NCBI GenBank assembly: GCA_026874595.1
Contig: CM049314.1
Location: 68,816,300 to 68,880,299 of the forward strand
Source of the DNA: Sipunculus nudus
Taxonomy: Eukaryota; Annelida; Sipuncula; Golfingiida; Sipunculidae
Length of the DNA stretch: 64,000 nucleotides
Reading direction: 5' to 3'
The notes under the pieces are model-generated. The model was not told where the DNA came from, did not search any database, and saw nothing but the letters and a program-made list of their open reading frames with translations. This document shows, piece after piece, positions 19,806 through 30,689 of the stretch (its first letter is position 1; each line of letters begins with the position of its first letter). The translations under genes and the position numbers were made by a program.

Positions 19806-21655
19806 GTAAATGTTTATCACTTCTCTTGTTATACATAGCGATATCCATGGACTCTAAATTACTTTACAATTAACAAAAGTCAAAGGCGGATAAGAGTCCG
19901 AATTGATGATTATTCGATTACCGATTACTGTGTTTTAAAAATAAGCTTGGACATGCTGGCGCTTTGTCCGTCGTCTGTGCGGTTGTCCGGCGGGACGGCC
20001 GTCTGTCCGCCCTTTAGCAAGGAACTAATCGTAACTGCTAGCCCTAGAAGCTTCTTAAAGAAAATCCATGGGGTTCAATAAAAATTTCTTTGAAACCCTG
20101 AAATTTGGTCACTGCGATATATATCCTCCAAGCTATGTGGCTGGTAAATACCCCCTCCTCCGAGAAGAATTAAATTTTTGATACAAAACCTCCAGTATAT
20201 TGATAATCATTGCATGCATTGTCACTAATCTTGCCTTGAATGTTGAGCATAACTAATTTTGTCAGTTTAAAATAAATAGTGGCGCCACCTGTATTTTTCT
20301 ATTTTTTTACAATTTATTTCTAATTTTGAGATTATACAATGACAGTAATAAGGTCAGTTTCTCAGCTGTCGGTCCATCTTGTGTCCTGATACCTAGTGTG
20401 TTCAAAAATCATAAGCGGATGCCTTATAGTTAAAAACCTGTCCGTCCGTACGTCTGTCGGTCAGTCCATCCATCCATCCATCCACAAATTTGTTTCCAGG
20501 TCATAACTCTAGATTGGAATGATATATGGATTTCAGTCTTACTTAATTATGCTCCACCACTAAAGCAAGAACCTTAATGACTTTGAGGTCCTCAAGTCAA
20601 AGGTCAAAGTCACAGTGCCTACTTTTTAAAAAAGTATTTTGGATGTATTTTAAACAAACATTTTAATCCAAAACCTTAGACCTTACACATATAGCTGACC
20701 TGCTAATCGAGGAAGAAACTAATTGATTTTGGGGTCACAGGGTCAAAGGTCAAGATGACAGGACCCATCCTACCACATTTTCTCAAAACTTGATTATTTA
20801 ATGATCCTCCTAATGAAGAAAGAATCTTTTTCATTTCGGGGTCCCGAGGTCAAAGATGAAGATCTGGTGGTTACCTGGTAAGAGGTCAAGGTCACTGGAC
20901 CCATTTTTTTCAAAGATTGTTATAATGATCTAAATGTCAAAAGTTACAGGATTATACGTTCTCAGATTAAAGTCACAAGATCAAGGGTTAAGCTCACAGG
21001 ACTCACATTAGGATTCATTAAAGCTCATTAGGACTCTTTTTAGGCAAATTCAGCTGAGCATCGAGACCCATGGGTCAGTATTTTTGTTTTATGATAATTG
21101 TAATGTTTTTGTTATTAGTTATAAGGCGATGTCGCAATACACACCTCGTAGAAAATGTCTTAATTGAAAGAAATATTTTATTGTACATGAGCATTTCTAG
21201 TAATATATGTGTTATCTTACACTATAAGTTGTTTTTGGCATAGAAAATCTTCCCTGCACATGGTCTTACTATCTCCAATGACCTGTATTAGCATTGTTTT
21301 GGTTCCGCGTGTGATTAACAGGTCCACCTGTGACTTTTCAATCACAAGAAAGCAATCAGGGATTTGATCTTGCGCGTGCGCGAAAAAACGCCAAAAACGA
21401 AATATGATAAAAACAATGGAATTAAAAAATTCACTATTTGTGAAGTTGCGCGAAACGGCTAAGAGAAACTTTGTTTATGTTTGTTTTTCGACATGAGTTT
21501 TCTCCCGGTGCAAGTTTATTTCCACGTGCATTCGGGAGTAAGCAACGGTGTTTAACGAATTTGTTGCAGATACCAAAATATATTTAAACAAAATAAACTG
21601 AAGGTCATGTATTATAAATATACCGGGGAGATGACAATGTTCATTTAAATTTCAG
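19806..21655. repeat. Intron dominated by a dispersed repeat copy with GGTCAAAGGTCA motifs
   Basis: From about 19930 the sequence reads GCTTGGACATGC, TTTGTCCGTCGTCTGTGCGG and then the CGTAACTGCTAGCCCTAGAA phrase of the dispersed family. From 20440 a second module begins (CCGTCCGTACGTCTGTCGG, then a (CATC)n tract), followed by repeated AAGTCAAAGGTCAAAGTCAC-like phrases at 20590, 20740 and 20880. It ends with TTCAGCTGAGCATCGAGACC and CATGGGTC near 21070. The remainder up to 21655 shows nothing recognisable. Confidence 0.7.
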
Positions 21656-21754
21656 GACGGAGAATTTCCTCTTCACCATGTTGTCGGATGTAGATATATA
21701 TTTTGCAAAAGGAGCACCCTCCTTTCTCTGTTGACCGGGACAAAAATCACTCAG
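21656..21754 (+). CDS. Ankyrin exon B12 (33 codons)
   Basis: The acceptor TTTAAATTTCAG ends at 21655 and the donor GTGGGT begins at 21755. It encodes DGEFPLHHVVGCRYIFCKRS and then TLLSLLTGTKITQ. The start DGEFPLHHVV is ankyrin-like, the second half is degenerate. It is 99 nt in phase 0 and continuous with both neighbours. Confidence 0.75.
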
Positions 21755-22010
21755 GTGGGTCTGCAGATTTATTCCAAAACTTGTTTCATTTAACTTGTTC
21801 TGGATCGTTTTCGCGCTTGCTACCTGACTCCTATCGATATTTGTGTCAGTTAAGCAATGTCGAAATTAGGAACCAAGCATTTTTATATATACATCAAGCC
21901 GTATATCCATTAAACTTAATCTAGACATACCATCTATAAGGATTCGAGATCATTTGTCAGATTTCAAGGGCAAACATGTACATGTTCTTAGATTACACAT
22001 TTTGTTTTAG

Positions 22011-22589
22011 AAAAGAATGAGGCTTTTCTGTTTGACGCCTCATGGTTCAATTGGTTCTGGTGCAATGATGGATGTAACCACAAAGGAAGGCCGCACGCCT
22101 CTTGAATTGTCTGTGCAGATTCTCCGCAAGGAATTTTTCATTTTGGTGCAACACGGGGCATTGAAACCGCATATAATTGAGCTTCCTAAAAAAGGATGGC
22201 TCATGAATGAGTCGCATCACACATCTTTGCTAGATTTCTGTAATTATAACGCGAAAATGATGACACTTATTGAGATTCTACACGAAGCCGGATGTTACAC
22301 ACAAGGGGGCAGAATTGATACTGTTTCGCGAAGGCATAATGATCGTATTTGTTCAGCAGAGATTGGATATTTATGGCTGCATTCTAAACAATTTCAAGTG
22401 CGCAGTCTACAGCAACTCTGTCGTCAGACAATTCGTGGAACAGTTCAGGAAGTGTCAGCCGGAAGAAGCATTTTCTACAGAGTGAGACAACTACAGGTCC
22501 CCAGGTGCCTACAAGATCAGATTCTCTTCAGGCGTGTATTTCCTAAGGAAGTTTGGTCTGAAGTCACTATCGACTATCAGCCAGAATAA
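22011..22589 (+). CDS. Terminal exon of gene B: last ankyrin repeats and SOCS box
   Basis: The acceptor CATTTTGTTTTAG ends at 22010. The exon enters in phase 0 and is open for 192 codons to TAA 22587-22589. Numbering from the Met at 22017, residues 25-47 form an ankyrin helix pair (EGRTPLELSVQILRKEFFIL, then VQHGA). Residues 130-171 are a SOCS box: the BC box SLQQLCRQTIR, a spacer, then VRQLQVPRCLQDQILF in the place of the Cul5-box LPxP motif. In ASB proteins the SOCS box binds Elongin B/C and Cullin 5 to form a ubiquitin ligase, while the ankyrin repeats choose the substrate. The Cul5-box motif is LQVP here rather than LPLP. Domain layout makes this an ASB-like protein; the exact ASB subgroup is not assigned. 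Confidence 0.8.
   Translation, partial: KRMRLFCLTPHGSIGSGAMMDVTTKEGRTPLELSVQILRKEFFILVQHGALKPHIIELPKKGWLMNESHHTSLLDFCNYNAKMMTLIEILHEAGCYTQGGRIDTVSRRHNDRICSAEIGYLWLHSKQFQVRSLQQLCRQTIRGTVQEVSAGRSIFYRVRQLQVPRCLQDQILFRRVFPKEVWSEVTIDYQPE
22404..22529 (+). other. SOCS box within the terminal exon of gene B
   Basis: The segment starts SLQQLCRQTIR, matching the consensus xLxxLCRxxIR of the Elongin-C binding BC box, and ends with a LQVPxxLQDQIL stretch equivalent to the LPxPxxLxxYL of the Cul5 box. The roughly 42-residue length fits the family. The insertion EVSAGRSIFYR between the two halves is slightly unusual. Confidence 0.75.
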
Positions 22590-22634
22590 GTGAAACCCCC
22601 GAAAGAGTCAGTACATACATAAAGAAAAATGAGA

Positions 22635-22640
22635 ATTAAA
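22635..22640 (+). promoter_or_regulatory. Candidate polyadenylation signal ATTAAA for gene B
   Basis: ATTAAA lies 46 nt after the stop codon of the SOCS-box exon. It is the most common variant of AATAAA and is well placed, but no cleavage site is known. Confidence 0.4.
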
Positions 22641-24780
22641 TATATTATGTGAGAACGGGGATGATTTAAGTTTTATGCTTTCAAATGCATGCACGTGCAA
22701 AGACTTCAGTTACAGCTGTTATATTCAAAACTGCTATGAACACATTGCTTGTTTTGCATAAACTTTGAATATAGGCCTATATTTTAATATGACATAAATT
22801 TATTAATACAATATAATGTAAAATAATATAATATAATGAGGGTTCTTTGGACTTTCTTTACACTGCACATACAAACTGTTCTGAGATTTTTGTAAACATG
22901 TTACTCATACATATGATACTGATATACATGGTACTGATACATATGGTACTGATACATAATCATAATATTATGCAAATGGAAGAAAATAAAGAATCAAGTA
23001 TCGGTGCCCCATGGGAAAGGTTTTGGTGAAGCACTTTAGAAAAATTTATGTGCAAAAACTTTATGTCAGTGAACCACTGAGGAGTATTTATAAATCTGAT
23101 TTATATTCATGAGTAAGGTGTATGGTGTATGTATAATAAGTTCATTATACTAATTGACGGAATGTAGTGGTACAGAGCTTGAAATGCAAAACGCGCCTGT
23201 AGTGATCATTTGCATGCAATCTCTTGCATCAAGAAAGGTCAATGACAAATATGCTAACCATGTTTCCATCATTTGATCAGTAAATGTGGGTGTCTCGTTT
23301 GCTTGCATAAGACATTTTAAATATTGGTAAATCACATTTTAGGTGCATACCGAATATGATGTGTGTGAATACTTAATTAAAATTATATATTTGTTATCAT
23401 TTGTTTACAATAATACCATTTTATATTCATTAAGACATACACAAAATGTGTCTCTCTTTTTACGAGATATGTTTACACGATATTTATTTAATTTAAAAGA
23501 AACATGATAGGCATTTGATTGTAAAAGGTTCATTTGTTGAATTAGCGGACATAGTTTGACCCCAGAAAGTGTTATGTATGCACTTTGGGTCTTGAGAGGA
23601 ACTCTTTATAAGTTATATTTTGGTGGTTCTAAGGGTAAATGGTCGTTTAACTAACTTTCTTTTTAAGTGGTTTTAGCTGAGCTGACTGACAAAGTAATTT
23701 AAGCTATAGCGACCACTATTTGTCCGTCGTCCATCTGTCCGTCCTTGTGGAATCTGGTGTGGAAACAGGATGAATGGTGTCGGTAACGGCTATTTTAACG
23801 GCTATATTGCCCTTTCAAATGCGTTTGTATGAACCATGACGTAGCTGATCCCGAGGTGTTGCTGTATGTGTAAGAAACATATTACATGCTTCTGACGCAC
23901 ACACATACCACAACCGTACTTTATTTGGCCAGTTGAGCACCTGGGGCCCAAGGTGGTTGGGCGAAGGGATTATTTCTTAGATCTCAGGCATTTCGTGACA
24001 GCTTCGTATGTAAGTAAATCTTTACGCCACCTGGATTTGTTCCAAAAATTTCGCATTTTTCTCTATTTTTGAGACTTTCAAAGATGCGGTCCTCCGTTAA
24101 CAGGGCGTAAAGCGTAACCATTGGATATAGAATCTTCTATTATGATATCCGTGATGGTCGACGAAAAATATACTTCTTTATGTGAATTTAATTAACTGTG
24201 ATCTATATTCTCTAAGTTAACGGTGTGCTTGAGCACCCCAGAGATAATGTAAAATACACACAAATTGCTAGATTCATCAAGAACTGTTAGAGGGATTTTT
24301 ATCAAATTTGGTGCGTTTTGGTTCTTAATGAACCTCAGCTACTCAGCTTCAATGGTGGCGCTACCTGCATTATCTTGATTTTTACGATTTTTTACCTGTA
24401 TTTTTACAGGTCTGTTTAATCGGTCTGTTAACAAGCCACAAATCGTTTAGGCTAGAAAGGCTACCCGTAAAGGCTAGACACATTAACCTCAGTATTCTGA
24501 GTTCCAAAATTTCTCAGAAACCTGAAATAAGGTCACTGTTATTTATATTTTACGAATTATTGGGCATTTAAGACCAAATACACACAAAATGCCAGTTTTG
24601 TTTCCTAAGGCACGGCTGAATGGCTTATTATTGAATTTTGTGTGCTTAAGGTCTTGATGAACTTAAGCTAATATGCATGAATGATGATACCACCTACATT
24701 ATCAGTTCAGACGGCAGAACGTCTTGACTAAAATGTCGCTTGTTAAACGAGGTAATGCCTCCATTTGAAATTGCTTAGAC
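22641..24780. other. Gene-free stretch downstream of gene B
   Basis: Around 22800-22840 there is an ATATAATATAA-like tract. At about 22914-22962 a 15-16-bp unit (TACTGATACATATGG-like) repeats about three times. About 23690-24740 is another diverged copy of the dispersed repeat (TTTGTCCGTCGTCCATCTGT, CAAAGCGTAACCATTGGA, AACCTGAAATAAGGTCACTG). No gene was recognised. Confidence 0.55.
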
Positions 24781-25452
24781 TGAAACATTCAAATCTGCAA
24801 ATATTACTGAGCTCTATCATTGCAAATACATGTATTTAGACGGTGATATTAATGCATACATATTTTTACATCAGTTTTATGTCCTGCTTTGAAAGGAACT
24901 GTAATACTTGTTATGTATTTTATTTACATAATTTTGAAACACTATCATATGTGTATGGTTAATTGAATGTTTTTGTGCACTGGTATTGCCATTGCAGTTC
25001 TGCTCAAATAAAATAATCCAATGTTTGATTATTTGACAAGCAAACAGGTGTTTGGTTGCACAAATGTGTGAACAATCTTGTATGCAAGAAAGGTTGTGTG
25101 GGGCAATGGACAATAAAGAAGTTCTTAGCGTCCTAAACATGTATGACATTCCGATACATCTTTTACATATTTTTACATGATTACACCGAGTGCTTTTCCC
25201 TCGCCAGGATGGTATGAGAACATGTCCGTTCTTGTGTGTATGCGTGTTAGTTCACTCATGCAATCACAGACGGAAATCATCGGGCCACTTCGGGAATTTG
25301 CTAATGAAAAACCGATTAGAATTCGGTGTGGATCGGGCACATTATCAGGATTAAGGTATATTCACAAATGTAGTGTCACTTATGCACGCATGAACCTAGG
25401 AATATGGATCGTATAAGTGTCGGATCGGAAGCTTGAATTCATCTAAATTTAG

Positions 25453-26012
25453 ATTTTAAGGTAGCATTTTTTTACACTCCTTTATTCACATCAATTCATA
25501 CATGTATACATACATCATAAATGATATGAACATACAATGCAAATATTTCTATTGTACCGCTCTTTCTTCATTACATTCTTCTCTCTCTCTCTGTCTATTA
25601 CCTGCCCTTTTCTATTTGTTTTGTATAGACAGTTTATTTCTCAGTTCTTTCCATTTTTCCTAATGTTTCCCGACTTTGTTTTTCTTTCTTGCAATTTTAT
25701 ATTCAATTTCTTCGACCCCTTTTAACTTTGAAATATAACCTTTTAAACTCAACTTATTGTCTCCTCTTGATATATATACACATATTGCCTGAACATATTA
25801 AAATTTGATTTATTAACCATTTATGATATATTTCTTCAAAAATACCTAAAATGAGTGCTTTGTCTGTAACCGGAGGTAACACTGTGCTTGCCTCGTTTAA
25901 GCAAGTCATTAACTGTAAATAAAGTGTGATTGTCACAGGACATCTACAAGAAAGATGATGTATTGTTTCCGGTTCTGAAAAACAGTATGTACACATTTTA
26001 AGGTAGCATTTT
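25453..26012 (-). mobile_element. 5'-truncated LINE insertion with 18-bp target-site duplication
   Basis: The 18-bp sequence ATTTTAAGGTAGCATTTT occurs at 25453-25470 and again at 25995-26012, flanking 524 bp. The insert starts with a T-run on the + strand, a poly-A tail if read on the minus strand. On the minus strand at 25754-25996 it encodes a C-terminal reverse-transcriptase tail with the metal-binding pattern CTYCFSEPETIHHLSC. Copy 2 of the segmental duplication has an unfilled site (TTTTTAGTTAGTATTTTGAT near 34834). This is a dead, truncated retrotransposon. Confidence 0.8.
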
Positions 26013-26559
26013 GATAGTTGTTGAAGACAAGCTAAAAATGCTCTCTGTTATAGGAAACAACATCATGCTTCAAAAGCAATAAATAAGATTAAATGGTCGG
26101 TATAATAAAATTAATGAAGCTACACATGTTTTCTGTTACATCGTGCTCCATGGTTATATTGTAAAACATATTTAAAACAACAAATAATCTAAATATTGGT
26201 ATTTAAATACAATTATTTTTTTAAAGAACTAACATAAAAAAACACCGCTGACTTCTTTCAATGGCGTCACTCCACATACTGCACTCCTAGTCATACAATC
26301 TTTATCAAACATATGCCTATATTGAAATACTTCTGAGCAGCTTTTAGAAAGAGGTTCACCTTTTTAAGGCGGAAAAAATATTATTTTGAGTATAGTACCA
26401 GTATCATGTTACATTCCTGTTATGTAAAATATAATATATCGCGATTAGTTTGACAGTATTCCATTATTTGTTTAAGCTATATAACAATGAATATGCAGAA
26501 CTATCATGGTAGTTATTTACTAATTCCAAACATCTCTGCATATTACTGCAAAAATGGCG

Positions 26560-26705
26560 AAGGAATCATCGGGTTTCCCTCCCGTCTTTAAGTGAATCTC
26601 CCTCTTCTAACTTTGTCGCAAAAATTGCTCGGCTGAGTTTGTACAAAAGATCTCCTGGTCTTTAGTTCTGCGCTCTTCCGCTAGGCCACAGAAACCTTTA
26701 CATTA
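26560..26705 (-). mobile_element. tRNA-derived SINE fragment
   Basis: On the minus strand the sequence reads CTGTGGCCTAGCGGAAGAGC, a good RNA polymerase III A box (TGGCCTAGCGG, + strand 26679-26689), then a poorly kept B-box region (CAGGAGATC, ACAAACTCAG). It lies within copy 1 of the segmental duplication. It is too degraded to be a tRNA gene. Confidence 0.5.
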
Positions 26706-27052
26706 TAGCTCGTGAATCGTTTTCTTCATGAAAGAAAACAGTAGCTTCCAAGTTTAAAATTGTATCATGGAAGAACTCCAGAGTAACGTTAAGTATTTTA
26801 TGTACACCCTATCATCATATATATGTGAAACAAAGCTACATTTCTATTACAAATAATAGGTTCAGTGATTTCTTCCCAGAGTCATCATTAATGTGTCCTA
26901 TTCGACAAGTTGACCTGTTGATCGGTCGGATGCTTATGTGGTTGGTGAATTTGATTGTCTGTTAGCAGCTATAGTTCGTTCAATCAACCCTTTCCACCTG
27001 TTTTTCGCGATTATTTTCATTGCAAGTCAAAGAACGCCAAATCCGTTAGCCC

Positions 27053-27072
27053 GGGGGGGGGGGGGGGGGGGG
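27053..27072. repeat. G20 homopolymer
   Basis: There is an uninterrupted run of 20 guanines after TTAGCCC. The equivalent place in the second duplication copy (around 35865) has no G run, so the tract expanded in one copy only. Runs like this are prone to assembly length error and to G-quadruplex formation. Confidence 0.9.
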
Positions 27073-27697
27073 CAGAAAAAGGAAATGCGTAACTAACTTT
27101 TTTGGAAATAATAGCTTACCTATTGAGAAACAAGTCAATTCTGTAGCGATATCTTACCACCAATGTATGACATGAGCAATCTATGTCAGGGAACAGTGGT
27201 GACGTCATAAAAGACGTTGCAAAAAAAGGCACCCATCCTGACGAGACGAACAAAAAAGAGCTGCCGACTCCGTTTTACAGTGAGACCTGTATTCACGCGC
27301 TTCACTGTTACGTCATAACCAAAACCTTGAATGGTAAACAATGGTCACTTGCTAGGGACGCCATGAATAGGGATATCTATATATTTGAGATATTTCAACA
27401 GGCCGTCAAATAATTATATCATAAGCAGATGAGGTACCAAAGATGACGCATTTTCTTCCTCCTCCTGCAATAGGTGAAAATTGTGTTTGGGAAGTGTGTC
27501 ATATCTTGAGATAGTGGCGAAATAGCAGGTGGACTCGGGAAGTGGAACTCGCTACACATTCAAAGTATTATAGAAATCTTGATTAAGTACTTTTGAGGTA
27601 AGGACACCATGAAGGAACACACAATTACATTTTCTGAGGCAATCGGTGTCAATATAAACTATTTTCGTTTAAAGAAAACATTGTCATTAAGTGGTTA

Positions 27698-28259
27698 GCA
27701 AGTTTCGCGGCTACAGACGGTCCAGATGGTCCAGAATAATGCTGCGCGTCTCATTCTTAAGAAGCGTTGGACCGACCACGTCTCACTGCAGCTCAAACAG
27801 CTCCATTGGCTTTACGTCAAGTACCACATACAATACAAAATTGCTGTTTTTGTTTACCGCCATTTTGATGACTCACGTCCATCATATTTGTCTGAAAAAA
27901 TAACCTCTCGGCCTTTGCGTACGCTGCGCTCGGCTGGCGAGAAAAATCTTCTTAAAATACCAAAGTGTAATATGAAAGTCGGTGAACGTTCCTTCCGTTT
28001 CATAATCAAAAAGTTCGGAATTCACTTTCTATTACCTTTGGAAAATCTCCAACTCTTGTATCATTTAAAACTAAATTATAAACATATCTCTGTCGGCAAG
28101 CTTTTGGTAATTAATATGCATCATTTATTTAAATGGGTCAGGCACAGGGGGTAGATTTCCATGAAATTGTATGTCGGTATGTGCGTCTGTGTGAATTGCG
28201 CGATGAGTCCGACCCTTGGAGAATTATATATAAATACTATAAATACTATATAAATACTA

Positions 28260-28308
<49 letters not shown>
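27698..28308 (+). mobile_element. LINE 3' fragment (reverse-transcriptase C-terminus) with (TTA)n tail
   Basis: The frame from 27726 reads VQNNAARLILKKRWTDHVSL and then QLKQLHWLYVKYHIQYKIAV, the conserved C-terminal region of CR1/L2-like non-LTR reverse transcriptases (usual form LHWLPVxxRIxYKI). It continues with PSYLSEKI, then RSFRFIIKKFG, and stops near 28152. It is followed by AT-rich sequence and a (TTA)n tail ending about 28306. Copy 2 of the surrounding duplication (about 36480) lacks it. The fragment lacks the catalytic RT part and is dead. Confidence 0.8.
28261..28306. repeat. (TTA)n microsatellite at a LINE 3' end
   Basis: About 15 repeats of TTA/ATT directly after the LINE fragment. 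Its place at the end of the insertion suggests it is the element's own 3' microsatellite tail. Confidence 0.85.
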
Positions 28309-28309
<1 letters not shown>

Positions 28310-28427
28310 CATATTGTTTATCTCAGGCTAGGAGAATAGTCATTAACTGGTGTTTAGAGTCGCCTTTTACGTGACGGACTGAATTCACTCTAAATGCCAC
28401 AATCGCGTTGGTGAATTTGGTTCATTC

Positions 28428-28698
28428 GAGTGATGTAGTCAAATCCGAGTGCAAGTCCGAGGCCAGGTAGTTCCAAATGCTTTCACCATAATGGTTAATT
28501 GGTATAGTGTCATATTGTAGTTCTCATAAGTACATAATTCTTTAAAATATACGAGAGGGCTTTGGTGTTGTACTCGAGATGGACTCGGGCTCGTCCTTAC
28601 CTCCGAGTCCGAGCCAATTCCGGGACACTCGAATCCAAGTCCGAGTCCCTATAAAAGTGGACACGACTCAAAGGCCGGACTTGGTTCGTACATCACTG
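28428..28698. mobile_element. Relative of the (GGACTC) hAT-like element
   Basis: Both ends are degenerate GAGTCCGAG/GACTCG sequence and the right end reads TACATCACTG. The start, GAGTGATGTAGTCAAATCCG, is a variant of the CAGTG terminus. A related piece ends at 36772 in the second duplication copy, so the insertion is older than that duplication. No convincing target-site duplication was seen. Confidence 0.45.
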
Positions 28699-29002
28699 GT
28701 GCATCATATATTCACTGCATTTACGTAGCACACTCTATAGGCTGATCAGGGTCCTGACGGCGGTAGACATGCGCAATTTGACTGTTTTTTCGAAGTTTTG
28801 AATGATATGATTTTCTCCAGCATTGGGATCTTTTCCTACCAACTGTGAAGAAGGGACACATGATAGTAAATGGTGTAATTATTCTTTATCCGGTAGGCCT
28901 TCCATTCTGAACAGACGTTCTTTTCAGACAATGACCCAACTATTTACTACTGTATCGCATGTCTTTCAGGAATTATTTTACAGGTTTTAAGGAGTGATAA
29001 AC

Positions 29003-29542
29003 CAGTGTTTTGCTGAGTCCTTGTTATCCGGATCTGAGTGTCATTCCAAGTCAAGGTCTAGACCATTCAAGTTCAAGTTCAAGTTGGAATTTTTTACGTC
29101 GAGTCCAAATCATCCTCTTCCGAGTTCGAGCAGTCTAGATTCCTTGTCCACGTTCATTACAAAAATGTCTTTTTCATGAAAAAAGAGAACCGCAAATGTG
29201 ATATAAGCATATAATATTTGTAAGTCGATTGATTAAAACTTTAACTATAGACAATCAGGCTGAATTCTCTACGTGCCTATGTCGACAGAAAATAAAGTGG
29301 TCCGATTGTTAATATCAATATTTTTCAAATCAATCGTTTACATGTGTCAGACGTCGAGGTTTGTTTTCAAAAATCAATGTCCAGCCAAGGACGACAAAAG
29401 ACTCTGCGGGACTTTGCCTTAAGGACGTGGACCTTGAGTGACTTCCCGAGTCCCGACCTGTTAGTCCGAGAACTGTCTGAGTCCTGGACCATTTAAACAA
29501 TTCGACTCGAATTCGGACTAAGAAATGAGTCTAATATCACTG
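29003..29542. mobile_element. Second relative of the (GGACTC) hAT-like element
   Basis: The element starts CAGTGTTTTGCTGAGTCC and ends GAGTCTAATATCACTG, with GAGTCC/AAGTTC-rich ends (29040-29130 and 29400-29530) around an AT-rich core. The duplicated region 36930-37378 carries the matching element. The flanking 8-mers do not match well. Confidence 0.45.
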
Positions 29543-29865
29543 GTTAACACGTATTATATTCTTCCACGGTTCTGGCCCAATTGAAGCTTACGATATTAAA
29601 AACTATGTGAAATGATTTACAAAATTATGCAGGATTTAATATTTAAAAGGCATATTTTTCACGAGCATGTGCATTAGATGTGTATTTGTTTGAGCTGTTC
29701 AAGTCGTATGACCAAGTACCTATCTTACCAAATCGAATTGATGCTAAGTGAGAGGTATCAACATATTCTTAACTTATAAGGATCAGGTAAGTAATCAAAT
29801 ACAAGCAGGAGATCCCGAAAAAAAACGTGTACATTAAAGATAAGACACAAAAGAGAGATACCGAG

Positions 29866-30284
29866 AAACACGTACTAGCCGTTTAAGATATGGAAGTGAA
29901 TCAAGTACAGTTCCCATTGATGAATGTGGGAGTACATTTCAGTTCTAACTAAGATAGGCCTGTTACTTATTTAAGTTTTTTTTATAACCAAACATACCTT
30001 CCTGAAACCTGTGCTCCGCGAGTCATCTTCGCATGCTGTAATGGGGATCAATGAGCCAGCATCATCATCGTAAGTTGACCCAAGAAACATCATACAAAGC
30101 ATAGGATAATACATTCTTTGAGTATGAATAGATGAATGGTGCATTTATTAATGAACAGTTGGCGAAAAAAAAGTATTCCTGAGTACTCATTGGTACGTAT
30201 TAGTCGCCTTCAGTGATAACAGAACTGTACAACTCACCTGGTAGACTATGCATCTGTGCACAAACATATCACACTAGTATAATA
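29866..30284. other. Short gene-free stretch
   Basis: AT-rich sequence between the end of duplication copy 1 and a LINE relic. Nothing recognisable was seen on either strand. Confidence 0.5.
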
Positions 30285-30575
30285 TTAATTACACTGGCTT
30301 CCGGTGCAGCACTGGTCCTGCTATGAGATCTTGATGTATACATACAAGTCACTACGTGTATCTTAGCGTAAAAAATTTCAGAGGTGTTAACCTCCTGGAA
30401 CGCTCAGCTCGAAAACGTCACCGCTGATGGTGCCATCAGTAAGAACTGTAACTTAGTGACAAATATTTCAGTGGAACAGCTCCACTTCTGTGGATCAATT
30501 AACCTCCAGATGTTAAATGTACCGAAACTATTATTAAAAAAGTAAGTTAAATTAGATCTTTTTAAATTAACAATA
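30285..30575 (+). mobile_element. Degenerate LINE reverse-transcriptase C-terminal relic
   Basis: The frame reads LHWLPVQHWSCYEILMYTYK and then SL, the conserved C-terminal RT block. About 150 bp later FSGTAPLLWIN, then a stop and PPD resembles the FSxAAPxLWNxLPxxI block. Several stops and frame changes show it is an old remnant. Its sequence differs from the fragment at 27698-28308, so it belongs to another family. Confidence 0.6.
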
Positions 30576-30689
30576 AACTGATTTTTTTACTCTTTTATTT
30601 ATGTCGTTCAATACATGGTACACGTATATGAATATGTACTTTCTTATACACTGTAGATTTTATTTATGCGAATGTTGGATAGTTAGAGG

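Larger units (their letters stand above)
24781..29865. repeat. Segmental duplication, copy 1
   Basis: Collinear similarity to 34305-37705 can be followed by eye through shared phrases: CATTCAAATCTGCAAATA at the start, CAATCTTGTATGCAAGAAAG (25073 against 34591), ATGAATATGCAGAACTATCA (26487 against 35420), TTTTTGGAAATAATA (27099 against 35901), AAAGATAA.ACACAAAAGA at the end (29838 against 37671). Copies are clearly diverged. Copy 1 is longer mainly because of two LINE insertions and a poly-G tract. Confidence 0.75.

Noticed and set aside
22270-22485. 71-codon frame overlapping the SOCS-box exon
   Set aside because: It lies in another frame of an exon whose main frame has a clear SOCS box and correct phase; it is a shadow.
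25537-25725. Phe/Leu/Ser-rich 62-codon frame
   Set aside because: It is low-complexity T-rich DNA at the 3' end of the inserted LINE.
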